From Streptococcus mitis (GTDB lineage: Bacteria; Bacillota; Bacilli; Lactobacillales; Streptococcaceae): DNA of 64,000 nucleotides. The translations under genes were made by a program, and so were the position numbers. The notes under the pieces were generated by a model. It was not told the DNA's origin. It searched no databases and was given only the letters and a program-made list of their open reading frames with translations. Shown here in pieces: positions 30,486 through 38,114 of this stretch (its first letter is position 1; the number at the start of each line of letters is the position of its first letter). The stretch is from NCBI RefSeq assembly GCF_000722685.1, contig NZ_JPFV01000008.1:124001-188000 (forward strand). Reading direction: 5' to 3'.

Positions 30486-31559
30486 CTATCTATTTTTCCA
30501 GGCTTGGTAACGGGCATCAATCAATAACTGGGTAAGGCGACCCATGATTTCCCTTTCTTCTGGAGTGAGGGATTGCGCTTGGACAAAGAGATGATGAATG
30601 TGTTCAATAGCCTTGAAGGAAGACAAGTCATTGATGGAGCTAATGCCAGCATCAAGAATGGTGCCAAAGAAGAGGTCGAAGTAGAGCTGAAGTTCCTCAT
30701 CAGGGACTGTGGAAACCCATTCTTTGAAGGTCGTGTCGACTTGTTGGCTCTCGCTATTGGTCTTATCCAGTTGGACAAAGTGTTTGTTCTCAATTTGCCA
30801 GCTAAAAGTATCGTGCTGGGCGATACCACCCAAGGCAGTACTGTGCACGATGATTTGGTAGGCAGGAATTTCTAGCATCATACCGATAATAGAACCTTGT
30901 GGGATAAAGACCTTGGTTCTATCCATTATTCTTTGATAGCCCTCGCTTTGTGTCAGTTCTTTGTGGAGACCAGGCGCATCAAAGGTATAAACTGCTGTGA
31001 TCTGATTTTGCAAGCTTTGCTCAATTTGACTAGCAGCATAGATAGCTAGATTTCCTCCTTTGGAATGCCCAGCCAGAATGACCTTTTGCTTAGGATGATG
31101 GGCAAAAAAGTTCTTTAAATAGGAGAGGGCATGCATTTGAGCAGGAATTTCCTTCATATAGGTCAGGTGGAAATCTTCCTTCCAGCCAACAATACTGTCA
31201 TCTGTCCCACGAAAGACAATCAGATAGGTATCGAGAGTGAGACGGTAGGTCATAGCCGCAAATTGCTTTTGCAGTTCAGGGTCGATGTCGTTGATAAAAT
31301 GGGAGAGTTTGCAATTCTTGAAGCGTTTGTGTCGAGCCAATTCATCCAACAACTGGAGCCGATTTTTATTGGTCAACATGTTCGATTCTCTTGGAACCTG
31401 AGGTGCAAGGGCTAAAAGACGCTGAGGAGTTGTGGAGACTAGATTATCAAAGGAGAGGTAGGTGGTTTCTGTTAAGGCTAAAACATCTAATTCATTCAAT
31501 GGAAGGTTGTAAAAGGAATCGTGCACTACATCTTTCAGATAGTCAAAAATATTGGCCAT
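30486..31559 (-). CDS. DUF2974 (Mbeg1-like) alpha/beta hydrolase
   Basis: A 357-residue cytosolic protein of the DUF2974 family, related to class 3 lipases. The nucleophile elbow is LAGHSKGGNLA with Ser166, preceded by the oxyanion-type IVFRGTDDSIVGWKEDF (about 114-130) and followed by VYTFDAPGLH. No signal peptide. Pneumococci carry a close homologue; substrates are unknown. It converges on the YdcF-type gene and has its own GGAGCCC ribosome site. Confidence 0.85.
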   Translation of the reverse strand: MANIFDYLKDVVHDSFYNLPLNELDVLALTETTYLSFDNLVSTTPQRLLALAPQVPRESNMLTNKNRLQLLDELARHKRFKNCKLSHFINDIDPELQKQFAAMTYRLTLDTYLIVFRGTDDSIVGWKEDFHLTYMKEIPAQMHALSYLKNFFAHHPKQKVILAGHSKGGNLAIYAASQIEQSLQNQITAVYTFDAPGLHKELTQSEGYQRIMDRTKVFIPQGSIIGMMLEIPAYQIIVHSTALGGIAQHDTFSWQIENKHFVQLDKTNSESQQVDTTFKEWVSTVPDEELQLYFDLFFGTILDAGISSINDLSSFKAIEHIHHLFVQAQSLTPEEREIMGRLTQLLIDARYQAWKNR

Positions 31560-31682
31560 AAGGGCTCCTTTCTTTTTATTTATCTTATCACAATCACATA
31601 GAATTTACTAGTTGGTTTGTACGAGCTCTCTACATACCGACCTATAATGGTATAATTCAGATACATAGAAGACAGTTTGCTT

Positions 31683-32441
31683 TTATTTCAAACCTCTAAA
31701 CATACTTGTTTGTATCTGTTTGTCGTCAATCCCATTCTCTTTTAAGAAATTTTTCATCTCATTTATATCATCAGGTTGGCCGGTCAAGAGATAAATAGCT
31801 TGGTTGCCGTATTTCTCAACCGCATTTTTTAGAAATGCTTGGCTTTGAGAAAAGGTTTCGCTAGTTTTATAAGTTAGATTCGGATTGTTCTGACTAAGCT
31901 CTCTTAACTCATTATCAAAAATGCTTACTCCTTTGTCTAAATGATTAAGAATGATGGAGCGCTTACCAGCCCACTCTTTCACAACTGAACGTAGAGTAGA
32001 AATACCGACATCAGAGGCAAAACAAACCAGTGCTTGGTCATTGTCTTCAACAGATAAAGATGACTCCAGCCAACTCATCTCAATTTCACTACCAGCTGGT
32101 AAATGTGTTAAGGTTTCCTTGAACACGCTACCACTATTATGGGTTACAATAAGAATTTCGTCCTCATCAGGAGTGGAAGCAAGAGTTAGCCATCGACTAG
32201 TCTGTTCCTCCTTTACTGGACTTTTGTTTGTACCAAGCGAGCTATCAGGAAGCTTAAACTGAGCATAGGAGCCAGCTTTCCATATTTGATTTTTTGGTTT
32301 TGTGATGTGAACTAAATATAAATCTCCGCTGGGATTTTCAATGGATTGTATCGATAAAGTCTGACTTCGTCCAAGGTAGGCAATGATTCCCCAAGATATA
32401 AAGCCGAGCACTCCAAGTGTAGTTAGAATAATTATGAACAT
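31683..32441 (-). CDS. Membrane-anchored ferredoxin-reductase-like flavoprotein
   Basis: A 252-residue protein with one N-terminal transmembrane helix (about 2-24) and a ferredoxin-NADP-reductase-like fold: FAD-binding segment WLTLASTPDEDE (about 88-99, matching the R-x-Y-S/T-x-A-S type), a GSVFKETL region, then an NAD-binding half with ALVCFASDVGISTLRSVV and YLLTGQPDDINEMKNFL. It is probably a membrane oxidoreductase partner; the electron acceptor is unknown. It lies downstream of a TetR gene on the same strand with a 104-base gap that contains a copy of the presumed TetR operator. Confidence 0.75.
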   Translation of the reverse strand: MFIIILTTLGVLGFISWGIIAYLGRSQTLSIQSIENPSGDLYLVHITKPKNQIWKAGSYAQFKLPDSSLGTNKSPVKEEQTSRWLTLASTPDEDEILIVTHNSGSVFKETLTHLPAGSEIEMSWLESSLSVEDNDQALVCFASDVGISTLRSVVKEWAGKRSIILNHLDKGVSIFDNELRELSQNNPNLTYKTSETFSQSQAFLKNAVEKYGNQAIYLLTGQPDDINEMKNFLKENGIDDKQIQTSMFRGLK

Positions 32442-32487
32442 TTTTTCCCTCGTTTCATTTTTAACTCCTATAGTGTAGTAATTTTCT

Positions 32488-32515
32488 ATGAATGAATAAT
32501 ATTTTTTTCATTCAA
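32488..32515. promoter_or_regulatory. Inverted repeat, presumed TetR operator 2
   Basis: TGAATGAA (32489-32496) and TTCATTCA (32507-32514) form a dyad 47 bases before the reductase start. The same half-sites occur upstream of the TetR gene at 33127-33156, so one regulator probably binds both. Confidence 0.65.
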
Positions 32516-32545
32516 TAATTTCCAAAAAATAAAGAAAAGATTTCT

Positions 32546-33109
32546 TTATTTCAGTATTCCTTTAATGAAGTTGGTTGCTAGTATTTCTACAGTTTTGCTA
32601 ATATCTGGAAAATCATTTTCTGTGATATGCATATCCATGTAGTAAAATAGGTTGTAAACTTGTAAAATATCTTGAATTTTTTCTGGAGAATGGCCTTCAG
32701 TCTGCAAACGATGAGTAAAGGTTTTCACGAGAAATTGATGAAATGGATTCGTGACTTTCCCTTCTTCTGAGGAATAGTAGCTATGTAACTCATCTGCGAT
32801 GGCAGGATTGTACCATTCTGCAAGGATTTTATTGGAAGAAACGAGTGCTCTGGATTGAGCAAAGAGTTGACTAATAAGATCAATCATATCAATTTCCCAA
32901 TTCAGTTCTTCGATCATAGTTTGGCGAACACGGTTGTTTTCATCAATGTAGATATCTAAAAAAATAGCCTCTTTACTTTCGTAATAGTTATAAAAAGATC
33001 CGACTGCCATATGAGCTTGTCTAGCAATTTCTGAAATTCCTGTCGCCTTGTATCCTTTTTTTGAAAAAACTTCATAAGCTGCGGATTTCAAAGCCTGTTT
33101 TTTGTCCAA
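32546..33109 (-). CDS. TetR/AcrR-family regulator
   Basis: A 187-residue TetR protein: N-terminal helix-turn-helix (about 8-50, YKATGISEIARQAHMAVGSFYNYYESKEAIF) and an all-helical ligand/dimer domain. GCCGCT-like sites are absent, but a clear ATGAATGAA/TTCATTCAT dyad lies 18 bases upstream of its start and again before the downstream reductase. This predicts autoregulation and control of that gene. The ligand is unknown. Confidence 0.9.
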   Translation of the reverse strand: MDKKQALKSAAYEVFSKKGYKATGISEIARQAHMAVGSFYNYYESKEAIFLDIYIDENNRVRQTMIEELNWEIDMIDLISQLFAQSRALVSSNKILAEWYNPAIADELHSYYSSEEGKVTNPFHQFLVKTFTHRLQTEGHSPEKIQDILQVYNLFYYMDMHITENDFPDISKTVEILATNFIKGILK

Positions 33110-33126
33110 TTTGATTCACCTCTTTT

Positions 33127-33156
33127 ATGAATGAATATTAAAACTTGTTCATTCAT
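33127..33156. promoter_or_regulatory. Inverted repeat, presumed TetR operator 1
   Basis: ATGAATGAA (33127-33135) and TTCATTCAT (33148-33156), perfect 9-base arms with a 12-base spacer, lie directly upstream of the TetR start at 33109. Confidence 0.7.
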
Positions 33157-33310
33157 ATCTTAACAAATCTTTTTCAGATTGTCAATCTGAAAGCTAGAAC
33201 TTTTTACGGATACCACTCGATAAGGAGCTTTTCGATGTTAGAAGAGTATAGAGTGTCGTTTTAACTACACTCAAGGTTTGGAAGAATAGATATAAATTTT
33301 GGTTAAGGGG

Positions 33311-33460
33311 ATGGATAAAGGAACTGAAATGAAGGTTGAAAAAATTAAAAATAAAAGGGTAGAGCTGGCACTATGTCTGAAAATAAGGTATGATATCAAT
33401 GGGGTTATTCACTATCGGTTTTTGAGCTGTTATGACAAGGAAATGTCAAAAAAGTATTAG
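33311..33460 (+). CDS. Possible 49-residue ORF upstream of the two-component system
   Basis: ATG at 33311 after GGTTAAGGGG opens 49 codons to TAG at 33458, giving a basic, Cys-containing peptide (MDKGTEMKVEKIK.., ending KEMSKKY). The response regulator starts 63 bases later. I recognise no family. It could be a small protein, a leader or a gene remnant; the rest of the 33157-33523 gap shows nothing else I can name. Confidence 0.25.
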   Translation: MDKGTEMKVEKIKNKRVELALCLKIRYDINGVIHYRFLSCYDKEMSKKY

Positions 33461-33523
33461 ATACTAAGCCCTCTATTTATACTAAAGGATTTAAGACTCC
33501 TAAAATTAGCAAAGGAGAATCAG

Positions 33524-34201
33524 ATGCACAAGATTTTATTAGTAGAAGATGATCAGGTCATTCGTCAACAGGTCGGGAAAATGCTCTCTGAATGGGGATT
33601 TGAAGTGGTTCTGGTAGAAGACTTTATGGAAGTTTTGAGTCTTTTTGTCCAGTCGGAGCCTCATCTGGTCCTTATGGATATTGGCTTGCCCTTATTTAAT
33701 GGCTATCACTGGTGTCAGGAGATTCGCAAGATTTCCAAGGTACCTATTATGTTTCTGTCTTCGAGAGACCAGGCTATGGATATCGTTATGGCAATCAATA
33801 TGGGGGCGGATGACTTTGTGACCAAGCCTTTTGATCAGCAGGTTCTTTTAGCCAAGGTTCAGGGCTTGTTGCGTCGTTCCTATGAGTTTGGGCGTGACGA
33901 GAGTTTACTGGAATATGCTGGTGTTATCCTCAATACTAAATCCATGGATTTACATTATCAAGGGCAAGTCTTGAATTTGACCAAGAATGAGTTTCAGATT
34001 TTACGCGTTTTGTTTGAGCATGCGGGCAATATCGTAGCGCGTGACGACCTCATGCGAGAACTTTGGAACAGTGACTTTTTCATTGATGATAATACCCTCT
34101 CTGTCAATGTAGCTCGTTTGCGTAAAAAATTGGAAGAGCAGGGCTTGGTAGGATTTATCGAGACCAAGAAAGGGATAGGGTATGGATTAAAGCATGCTTG
34201 A
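33524..34201 (+). CDS. OmpR-family response regulator (BceR-type)
   Basis: A 225-residue regulator: receiver domain with acidic pair EDD (8-10), phosphoacceptor Asp52 in LVLMDIGLP and Lys in DDFVTKPFDQ; then an OmpR winged-helix DNA-binding domain (about 130-223, LTKNEFQILRVLF, ARDDLMRELW, DNTLSVNVARLRKKL). It overlaps the histidine kinase start by 8 bases. Position matches pneumococcal TCS01, as I remember it. Confidence 0.93.
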   Translation: MHKILLVEDDQVIRQQVGKMLSEWGFEVVLVEDFMEVLSLFVQSEPHLVLMDIGLPLFNGYHWCQEIRKISKVPIMFLSSRDQAMDIVMAINMGADDFVTKPFDQQVLLAKVQGLLRRSYEFGRDESLLEYAGVILNTKSMDLHYQGQVLNLTKNEFQILRVLFEHAGNIVARDDLMRELWNSDFFIDDNTLSVNVARLRKKLEEQGLVGFIETKKGIGYGLKHA

Positions 34202-35168
34202 TTGGAAACAATTTTTTCTAGCCTATCTGCGCTCCCGTAGTCGTCTGTTTGTTTATCTGCTTTCTTTGACGTTTCTGGTTTTGCTCTTTCAGTTTTTATT
34301 TGCAAGTTTAGGAACTTACTTTCTCTACTTTTTTCTCTTGTGTTGCTTTGTAACCATCTTATTTTTCACTTGGGACATATTGGTGGAAATGCAGGTCTAT
34401 CGTCAGGAAATTCTCTATGGGGAGAGGGAAGCTCAGTCTCCTTTGGAAAGAGCCTTGGCTGAAAAATTAGAAGCGCGGGAGATGGAACTCTATCAGCAGA
34501 GGTCTGACGCAGAAAGAAAACTGACGGATTTGCTGGATTACTATACCTTGTGGGTCCATCAGATAAAGACCCCCATTGCAGCCAATCAACTCTTAGTTGC
34601 AGAAGTGGTCGACCGTCAACTGAAGCAGCAATTAGAACAGGAAATTTTCAAGATTGATTCCTATACCAATCTAGTCTTACAGTATCTACGTTTAGAAAGT
34701 TTTCATGATGATTTAGTCTTAAAGCAGGTTCAAATTGAGGACTTGGTCAAGGAAATAATTCGGAAATATGCTCTTTTCTTTATTCAAAAAGGATTAAATG
34801 TCAATCTACATGACCTTGATAAAGAAATCGTGACGGATAAGAAGTGGTTGCTAGTAGTTATTGAGCAAATCATCTCAAATAGTCTCAAGTACACCAAGGA
34901 AGGTGGTCTGGAGATTTATATGGAAGGCCAGGAACTCTGTATCAAGGATACGGGAATCGGGATAAAAAACAGTGATGTCCTCCGAGTCTTTGAACGTGGT
35001 TTCTCAGGATATAATGGACGCCTAACTCAGCAGTCATCTGGACTTGGACTTTACCTATCTAAGAAAATTTCTGAAGAACTGGGGCACCAGATTCGTATCG
35101 AGTCTGAGGTCGGAAAAGGAACGATAGTGCGGATTCAGTTTGCTCAAGTGAACTTAGTCCTTGAGTGA
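34194..35168 (+). CDS. Intramembrane-sensing histidine kinase (BceS-type)
   Basis: A 324-residue kinase with two closely spaced N-terminal transmembrane helices (about 17-37 and 41-61) and almost no extracellular domain, the hallmark of BceS-type sensors. The phosphorylated His122 is in WVHQIKTPI, followed by the N box (EQIISNSLKYT), G1 (KDTGIGI) and G2 (SSGLGLYLSKKI). Such kinases normally sense antimicrobial peptides through a partner BceAB transporter, which is not adjacent here. Co-transcribed with the response regulator. Confidence 0.92.
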   Translation: MLDWKQFFLAYLRSRSRLFVYLLSLTFLVLLFQFLFASLGTYFLYFFLLCCFVTILFFTWDILVEMQVYRQEILYGEREAQSPLERALAEKLEAREMELYQQRSDAERKLTDLLDYYTLWVHQIKTPIAANQLLVAEVVDRQLKQQLEQEIFKIDSYTNLVLQYLRLESFHDDLVLKQVQIEDLVKEIIRKYALFFIQKGLNVNLHDLDKEIVTDKKWLLVVIEQIISNSLKYTKEGGLEIYMEGQELCIKDTGIGIKNSDVLRVFERGFSGYNGRLTQQSSGLGLYLSKKISEELGHQIRIESEVGKGTIVRIQFAQVNLVLE

Positions 35169-35616
35169 GAAGAGACAATGAGTTTTTACCCAATCTCTTT
35201 TTGCTATATTTCAGGATATTTGAAGACTGTTTTTTACAAAACCAATAATAGAGTTTTTAATACGGAATATAGTATAAATACTGGTTCAAAGTGAAGTTTT
35301 GTATGCTTTATACTTTTGTTGAGTATAAAATCTATAAACTAAGGGTGAATTACAAAAATTAATTTGAGATGAAGTGAATTGTAGACTTGGGAAATGTCTC
35401 CTATTCGATTTCAGAATGAATCGTTGATACAGGATTAAAAGAACTGCAGCTTTCTTTTTATTTTGAATGAGATAGGTGTATATAGATTTGTGTAACTGGT
35501 GTAGAACTGTTTCCAAAGAATTATTGAATGTATCGAATACACACATTCTATTGATTTTGAACCAGTTTTTAATTTCTAAATGTTGTAATAGTTTTATCAA
35601 GTAAAAGGAGACTGCC
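35169..35616. other. Gene-free decayed region after the two-component system
   Basis: About 450 AT-rich bases with no convincing gene. A plus-strand frame of 43 codons (35476-35604) ends just before the XRE fragment and could be a remnant of another helical protein, but I cannot assign it. The 114-codon minus-strand frame here looks like chance. Confidence 0.4.
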
Positions 35617-35730
35617 ATGATTGGAGACAATATAAAATTCTTACGAAAATCACATAATCTGATATAACCAGAATTTTCACGGATTGTGGGTGTGTCACGA
35701 AATAGCCTAAATCGTTAGAAAAACTGAAAA
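35617..35730 (+). pseudogene. XRE-family regulator N-terminal fragment (broken)
   Basis: Starts ATG at 35617 behind AAGGAGACTGCC. The reading MIGDNIKFLRKSHNLI, then stop (TAA 35665), then PEFSRIVGVSRNSLNR, then stop (TAG 35716) matches the start of a Cro/CI-type helix-turn-helix protein of the sort common in streptococci (LTQPEFARIVGISRNSLSRYENG-like). The Q codon is lost to TAA and the Y-E-N part is frameshifted. The C-terminal part is missing and the sequence runs into a radical-SAM tail, so a deletion joined the two. Confidence 0.75.
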
Positions 35731-35984
35731 AGCTTACTTTCAATAGAAGTATTGGAAATATTCATTTTACATCTATCAAAGAAACATGGGATAGACCTAT
35801 ATTTTACAAAATAGCAAATTATATTTTGAATGATAGTAAAAACTGCAGTACTTGTGTGATTTACAATTATTGCACTCAATGTCCGAGTATCGCACTATCT
35901 GAAATAAGGAATAGTAGAGATTGTTCTGCGATATGTAAAAAAAACGCATTAGCAAGGAGTATCGTATATGCTACCATATCTTAA
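35706..35984 (+). pseudogene. C-terminal SPASM tail of a radical-SAM peptide maturase (truncated)
   Basis: An open frame from 35706 to TAA at 35982-35984 has no own start and reads as the end of a radical-SAM/SPASM enzyme: the IGNIHFTSIKETWDRP segment that precedes SPASM domains, then a cysteine array CxxCx5CxxCP (Cys codons at 35844, 35853, 35871, 35880) and a later CxxxC (35922, 35934), which would bind auxiliary Fe-S clusters. The catalytic radical-SAM domain (CxxxCxxC) is absent. The tail overlaps the ABC exporter ATG by 17 bases, so the two were translationally coupled. Such enzymes make thioether, C-C or related crosslinks in ribosomal peptides. Confidence 0.75.
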
Positions 35985-37479
35985 AACTATTAGATGGTAT
36001 CTCTTCTTTAATTTTCTTTTTGGTGTAGTATCGAATATCTGCACAGCTTTGTTACCGTATTTCACGCAGGCATTAATCAAAGGGGATTATCAAGTAGCTC
36101 TATATGGTTACTCTATGTCAGTGGCAGGCTATTTGAGTTGTAACTATATCCAAATGATACTTGATTGGAAGCAGGGGATTATCTTTTCGACTACTTTGAA
36201 AAATGAGTGGTTTCGTTCACTTCTGGGACTCAGTCACCACGATTTCAAGCAGAAAACAGTAGCAGAGTATATTTCCTATCAATCTAATGACCTAGATTCG
36301 TTGGAAAAGGATTACCTTCCTCCATTGATGAGTTTTATCAAACAAATTTTACGTATCATCATTTACGCTTTCATTATTAGCAGAACAATTAATCCTATTG
36401 TATCACTGATTTTAATCTTTTCCACTGGAATTAGTATTCAAATTCCTAAAATCGTTGGGAAGTTGACCGCTAATCGTAGACAGGTTTACTTGAAAAAACA
36501 AGGAGATTACTATCGAACTTTGGAGGATTTGCTCATGGGACATCATTTGGTAAATAAACTAACTATGTCGCATTTTTTGAATCAACAAAAGAGTTCTCTA
36601 AAGAATTTGCAGGATAAGTATTTTAAGTATGGTTTGACAAAAATTACAGGCATCTTATTGACAGGTGTTTCTTTTGAATTCATTAGTCTTGTTCTGTTTA
36701 TTTATTTAGCCTACTCTCTATCTCACCAGCAACTCGGTATTCCTGAGGTGGTGGCGAGTTTCGGATATATTAATGCTTTTTCTGAACCAATACAGGAAAT
36801 CCTTTATGATTTACAAATGTTAGAGTCCGTAAAGCCTGTAATCAAGAGTTTTCAAAACATTGTTGGGAGACCCGTTTCAGTTCAAGCACCTCAACATTCT
36901 TTTGATACGATTACTTTGAAAAACATTTCCAAACAACTGGGAGAATCAAAATTGATAATTACTTCCGCTACGATTCAAAAAGGGGATAAAATTGCGCTTA
37001 TTGGTAAGAATGGGTCTGGAAAAAGTAGTCTTCTCAACATTTTAAATGGAACAGATGAAGATTTTGAAGGACAAATTGTGCTAGATGGGCTTGTTTTGGA
37101 CCATCTTTGGGGAAGATTCGGTATGATTCTGCAACAAGAACATACATTTATTTCGAGCTATGAAAATAATGTAACGCTATTCAATAGTTTCAATGAAAAA
37201 TTCAGAGAAGAAGATTTTGAAAAAATTCCACCACAATCCCTGTCAGGTGGTCAGCAACAACGAATGTATTTAAATCGTGAGAAAAATCGTAAAAATCCAT
37301 TGCTTATACTAGACGAACCTTTCTCTGCCTTGGATACTAATCAGTTTAAAATGGAATTGGAAAGAGTTCTGGAATTACCAAGTGCCGTCATTGTTACTTT
37401 ACATCGCCAAAACGAATTATTAAGTAAGTTTGACCAAGTTTGGGAAATTAAGAATGGAGAACTTGTAATTTTGAAATAG
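35968..37479 (+). CDS. ABC exporter (fused permease-ATPase), probable peptide exporter of a decayed RiPP locus
   Basis: A 503-residue half-transporter: an ABC-transmembrane domain with about six helices (about 10-295) and an ATPase domain (about 305-503) with Walker A GKNGSGKSS (about 346), Q-loop MILQQEH, signature LSGGQQQRM, Walker B LLILDEPFSALD and switch His in TLHRQ. It is short for the family and lacks a C39 leader-peptidase domain. The frame is intact although the genes upstream are broken. Its start overlaps the truncated SPASM frame. Substrate by context: a modified peptide. An IS element lies 43 bases after its stop. Confidence 0.85.
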   Translation: MLPYLKTIRWYLFFNFLFGVVSNICTALLPYFTQALIKGDYQVALYGYSMSVAGYLSCNYIQMILDWKQGIIFSTTLKNEWFRSLLGLSHHDFKQKTVAEYISYQSNDLDSLEKDYLPPLMSFIKQILRIIIYAFIISRTINPIVSLILIFSTGISIQIPKIVGKLTANRRQVYLKKQGDYYRTLEDLLMGHHLVNKLTMSHFLNQQKSSLKNLQDKYFKYGLTKITGILLTGVSFEFISLVLFIYLAYSLSHQQLGIPEVVASFGYINAFSEPIQEILYDLQMLESVKPVIKSFQNIVGRPVSVQAPQHSFDTITLKNISKQLGESKLIITSATIQKGDKIALIGKNGSGKSSLLNILNGTDEDFEGQIVLDGLVLDHLWGRFGMILQQEHTFISSYENNVTLFNSFNEKFREEDFEKIPPQSLSGGQQQRMYLNREKNRKNPLLILDEPFSALDTNQFKMELERVLELPSAVIVTLHRQNELLSKFDQVWEIKNGELVILK

Positions 37480-37528
37480 CTAAATTATAAAGAATAAAAC
37501 GCATAGTATCAAGGTTCAGAGTGAACTG

Positions 37529-37569
37529 CACCCCAAAAGTTAGACAGAAAAAATCTAACTTTTGGGGTG
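37529..37569 (+). terminator. Perfect hairpin inside the IS left end, upstream of orfA
   Basis: CACCCCAAAAGTTAGA (37529-37544) and TCTAACTTTTGGGGTG (37554-37569) form a perfect 16-bp stem, followed by TTTTTATT and then the orfA ATG 8 bases later. It could terminate incoming transcription and hide the GGGGTG ribosome site of orfA. Confidence 0.7.
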
Positions 37570-37577
37570 TTTTTATT

Positions 37578-38114
37578 ATGAAATTAACTTATGATGATAA
37601 AGTTCAGATCTATGAACTTAAAAAACAAGGATATAGCATAGAGAAGCTTTCAAATAAATTTGGGATAAACAATTCTAATATTAGGTACATGATTAAATTG
37701 ATTGATCGTTACGGAATAGAGTTCGTCAAAAAAGGAAAAAATCGTTACTATTCTCCTGATTTAAAGCAAGAAATGATTCATAAAGTCTTACATGAAGGCT
37801 GGACTAAAGATAGAGTTTCTCTTGAATACGGCCTCCCAAGTCGTACGATACTTCTTAATTGGCTAGCACAATACAAGAAAAACGGGTATACTATTGTTGA
37901 GAAAACAAGAGGGAGACCAACTAAAATGGGACGTAAACGGAAGAAAACTTGGGATGAAATGACAGAACTAGAGCGACTCCAAGAGGAGAATGAACGCTTA
38001 CGTACTGAGGTAGCTTACTTAAAAAAGTTAAAAGAGCTGGAAGACAGGGACGAAGCTATACAGCGAGAAAGGCAGAGACAATTAGAGAAATGGCTTCAGG
38101 AGGATTTCGACTAG
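37578..38114 (+). CDS. IS150-type transposase OrfA
   Basis: A 178-residue DNA-binding subunit with two helix-turn-helix regions (about 8-50 and 60-110, with [20 protein letters not shown] and [21 protein letters not shown]) and a C-terminal leucine-zipper-like coiled coil ([21 protein letters not shown]). I start at 37578 (MKLTYDDK); the frame open to 37521 crosses the terminal inverted repeat. The slippery heptamer A AAA AAG at 38021-38027 lies within the coiled coil and allows -1 shifting into orfB. Confidence 0.9.
   Translation: MKLTYDDKVQIYELKKQGYSIEKLSNKFGINNSNIRYMIKLIDRYGIEFVKKGKNRYYSPDLKQEMIHKVLHEGWTKDRVSLEYGLPSRTILLNWLAQYKKNGYTIVEKTRGRPTKMGRKRKKTWDEMTELERLQEENERLRTEVAYLKKLKELEDRDEAIQRERQRQLEKWLQEDFD

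Noticed and set aside
35300..35332. TATACTTTTG..TTGAGTATAA, resembling BOX ends
   Set aside because: Too short, with no boxA or boxC core, so not called a BOX element.
35476..35604. 43-codon plus-strand frame ending just before the XRE fragment, starting with GTG
   Set aside because: It looks vaguely like the end of a helical protein, but no family can be named and there is no ribosome site. Mentioned only as possible debris.
35286..35630. 114-codon minus-strand frame in the gene-free region
   Set aside because: It crosses the ribosome site and start of the XRE fragment, has no ribosome site of its own and shows no recognisable motif. The opposite strand carries decayed coding sequence, which explains a chance open frame.
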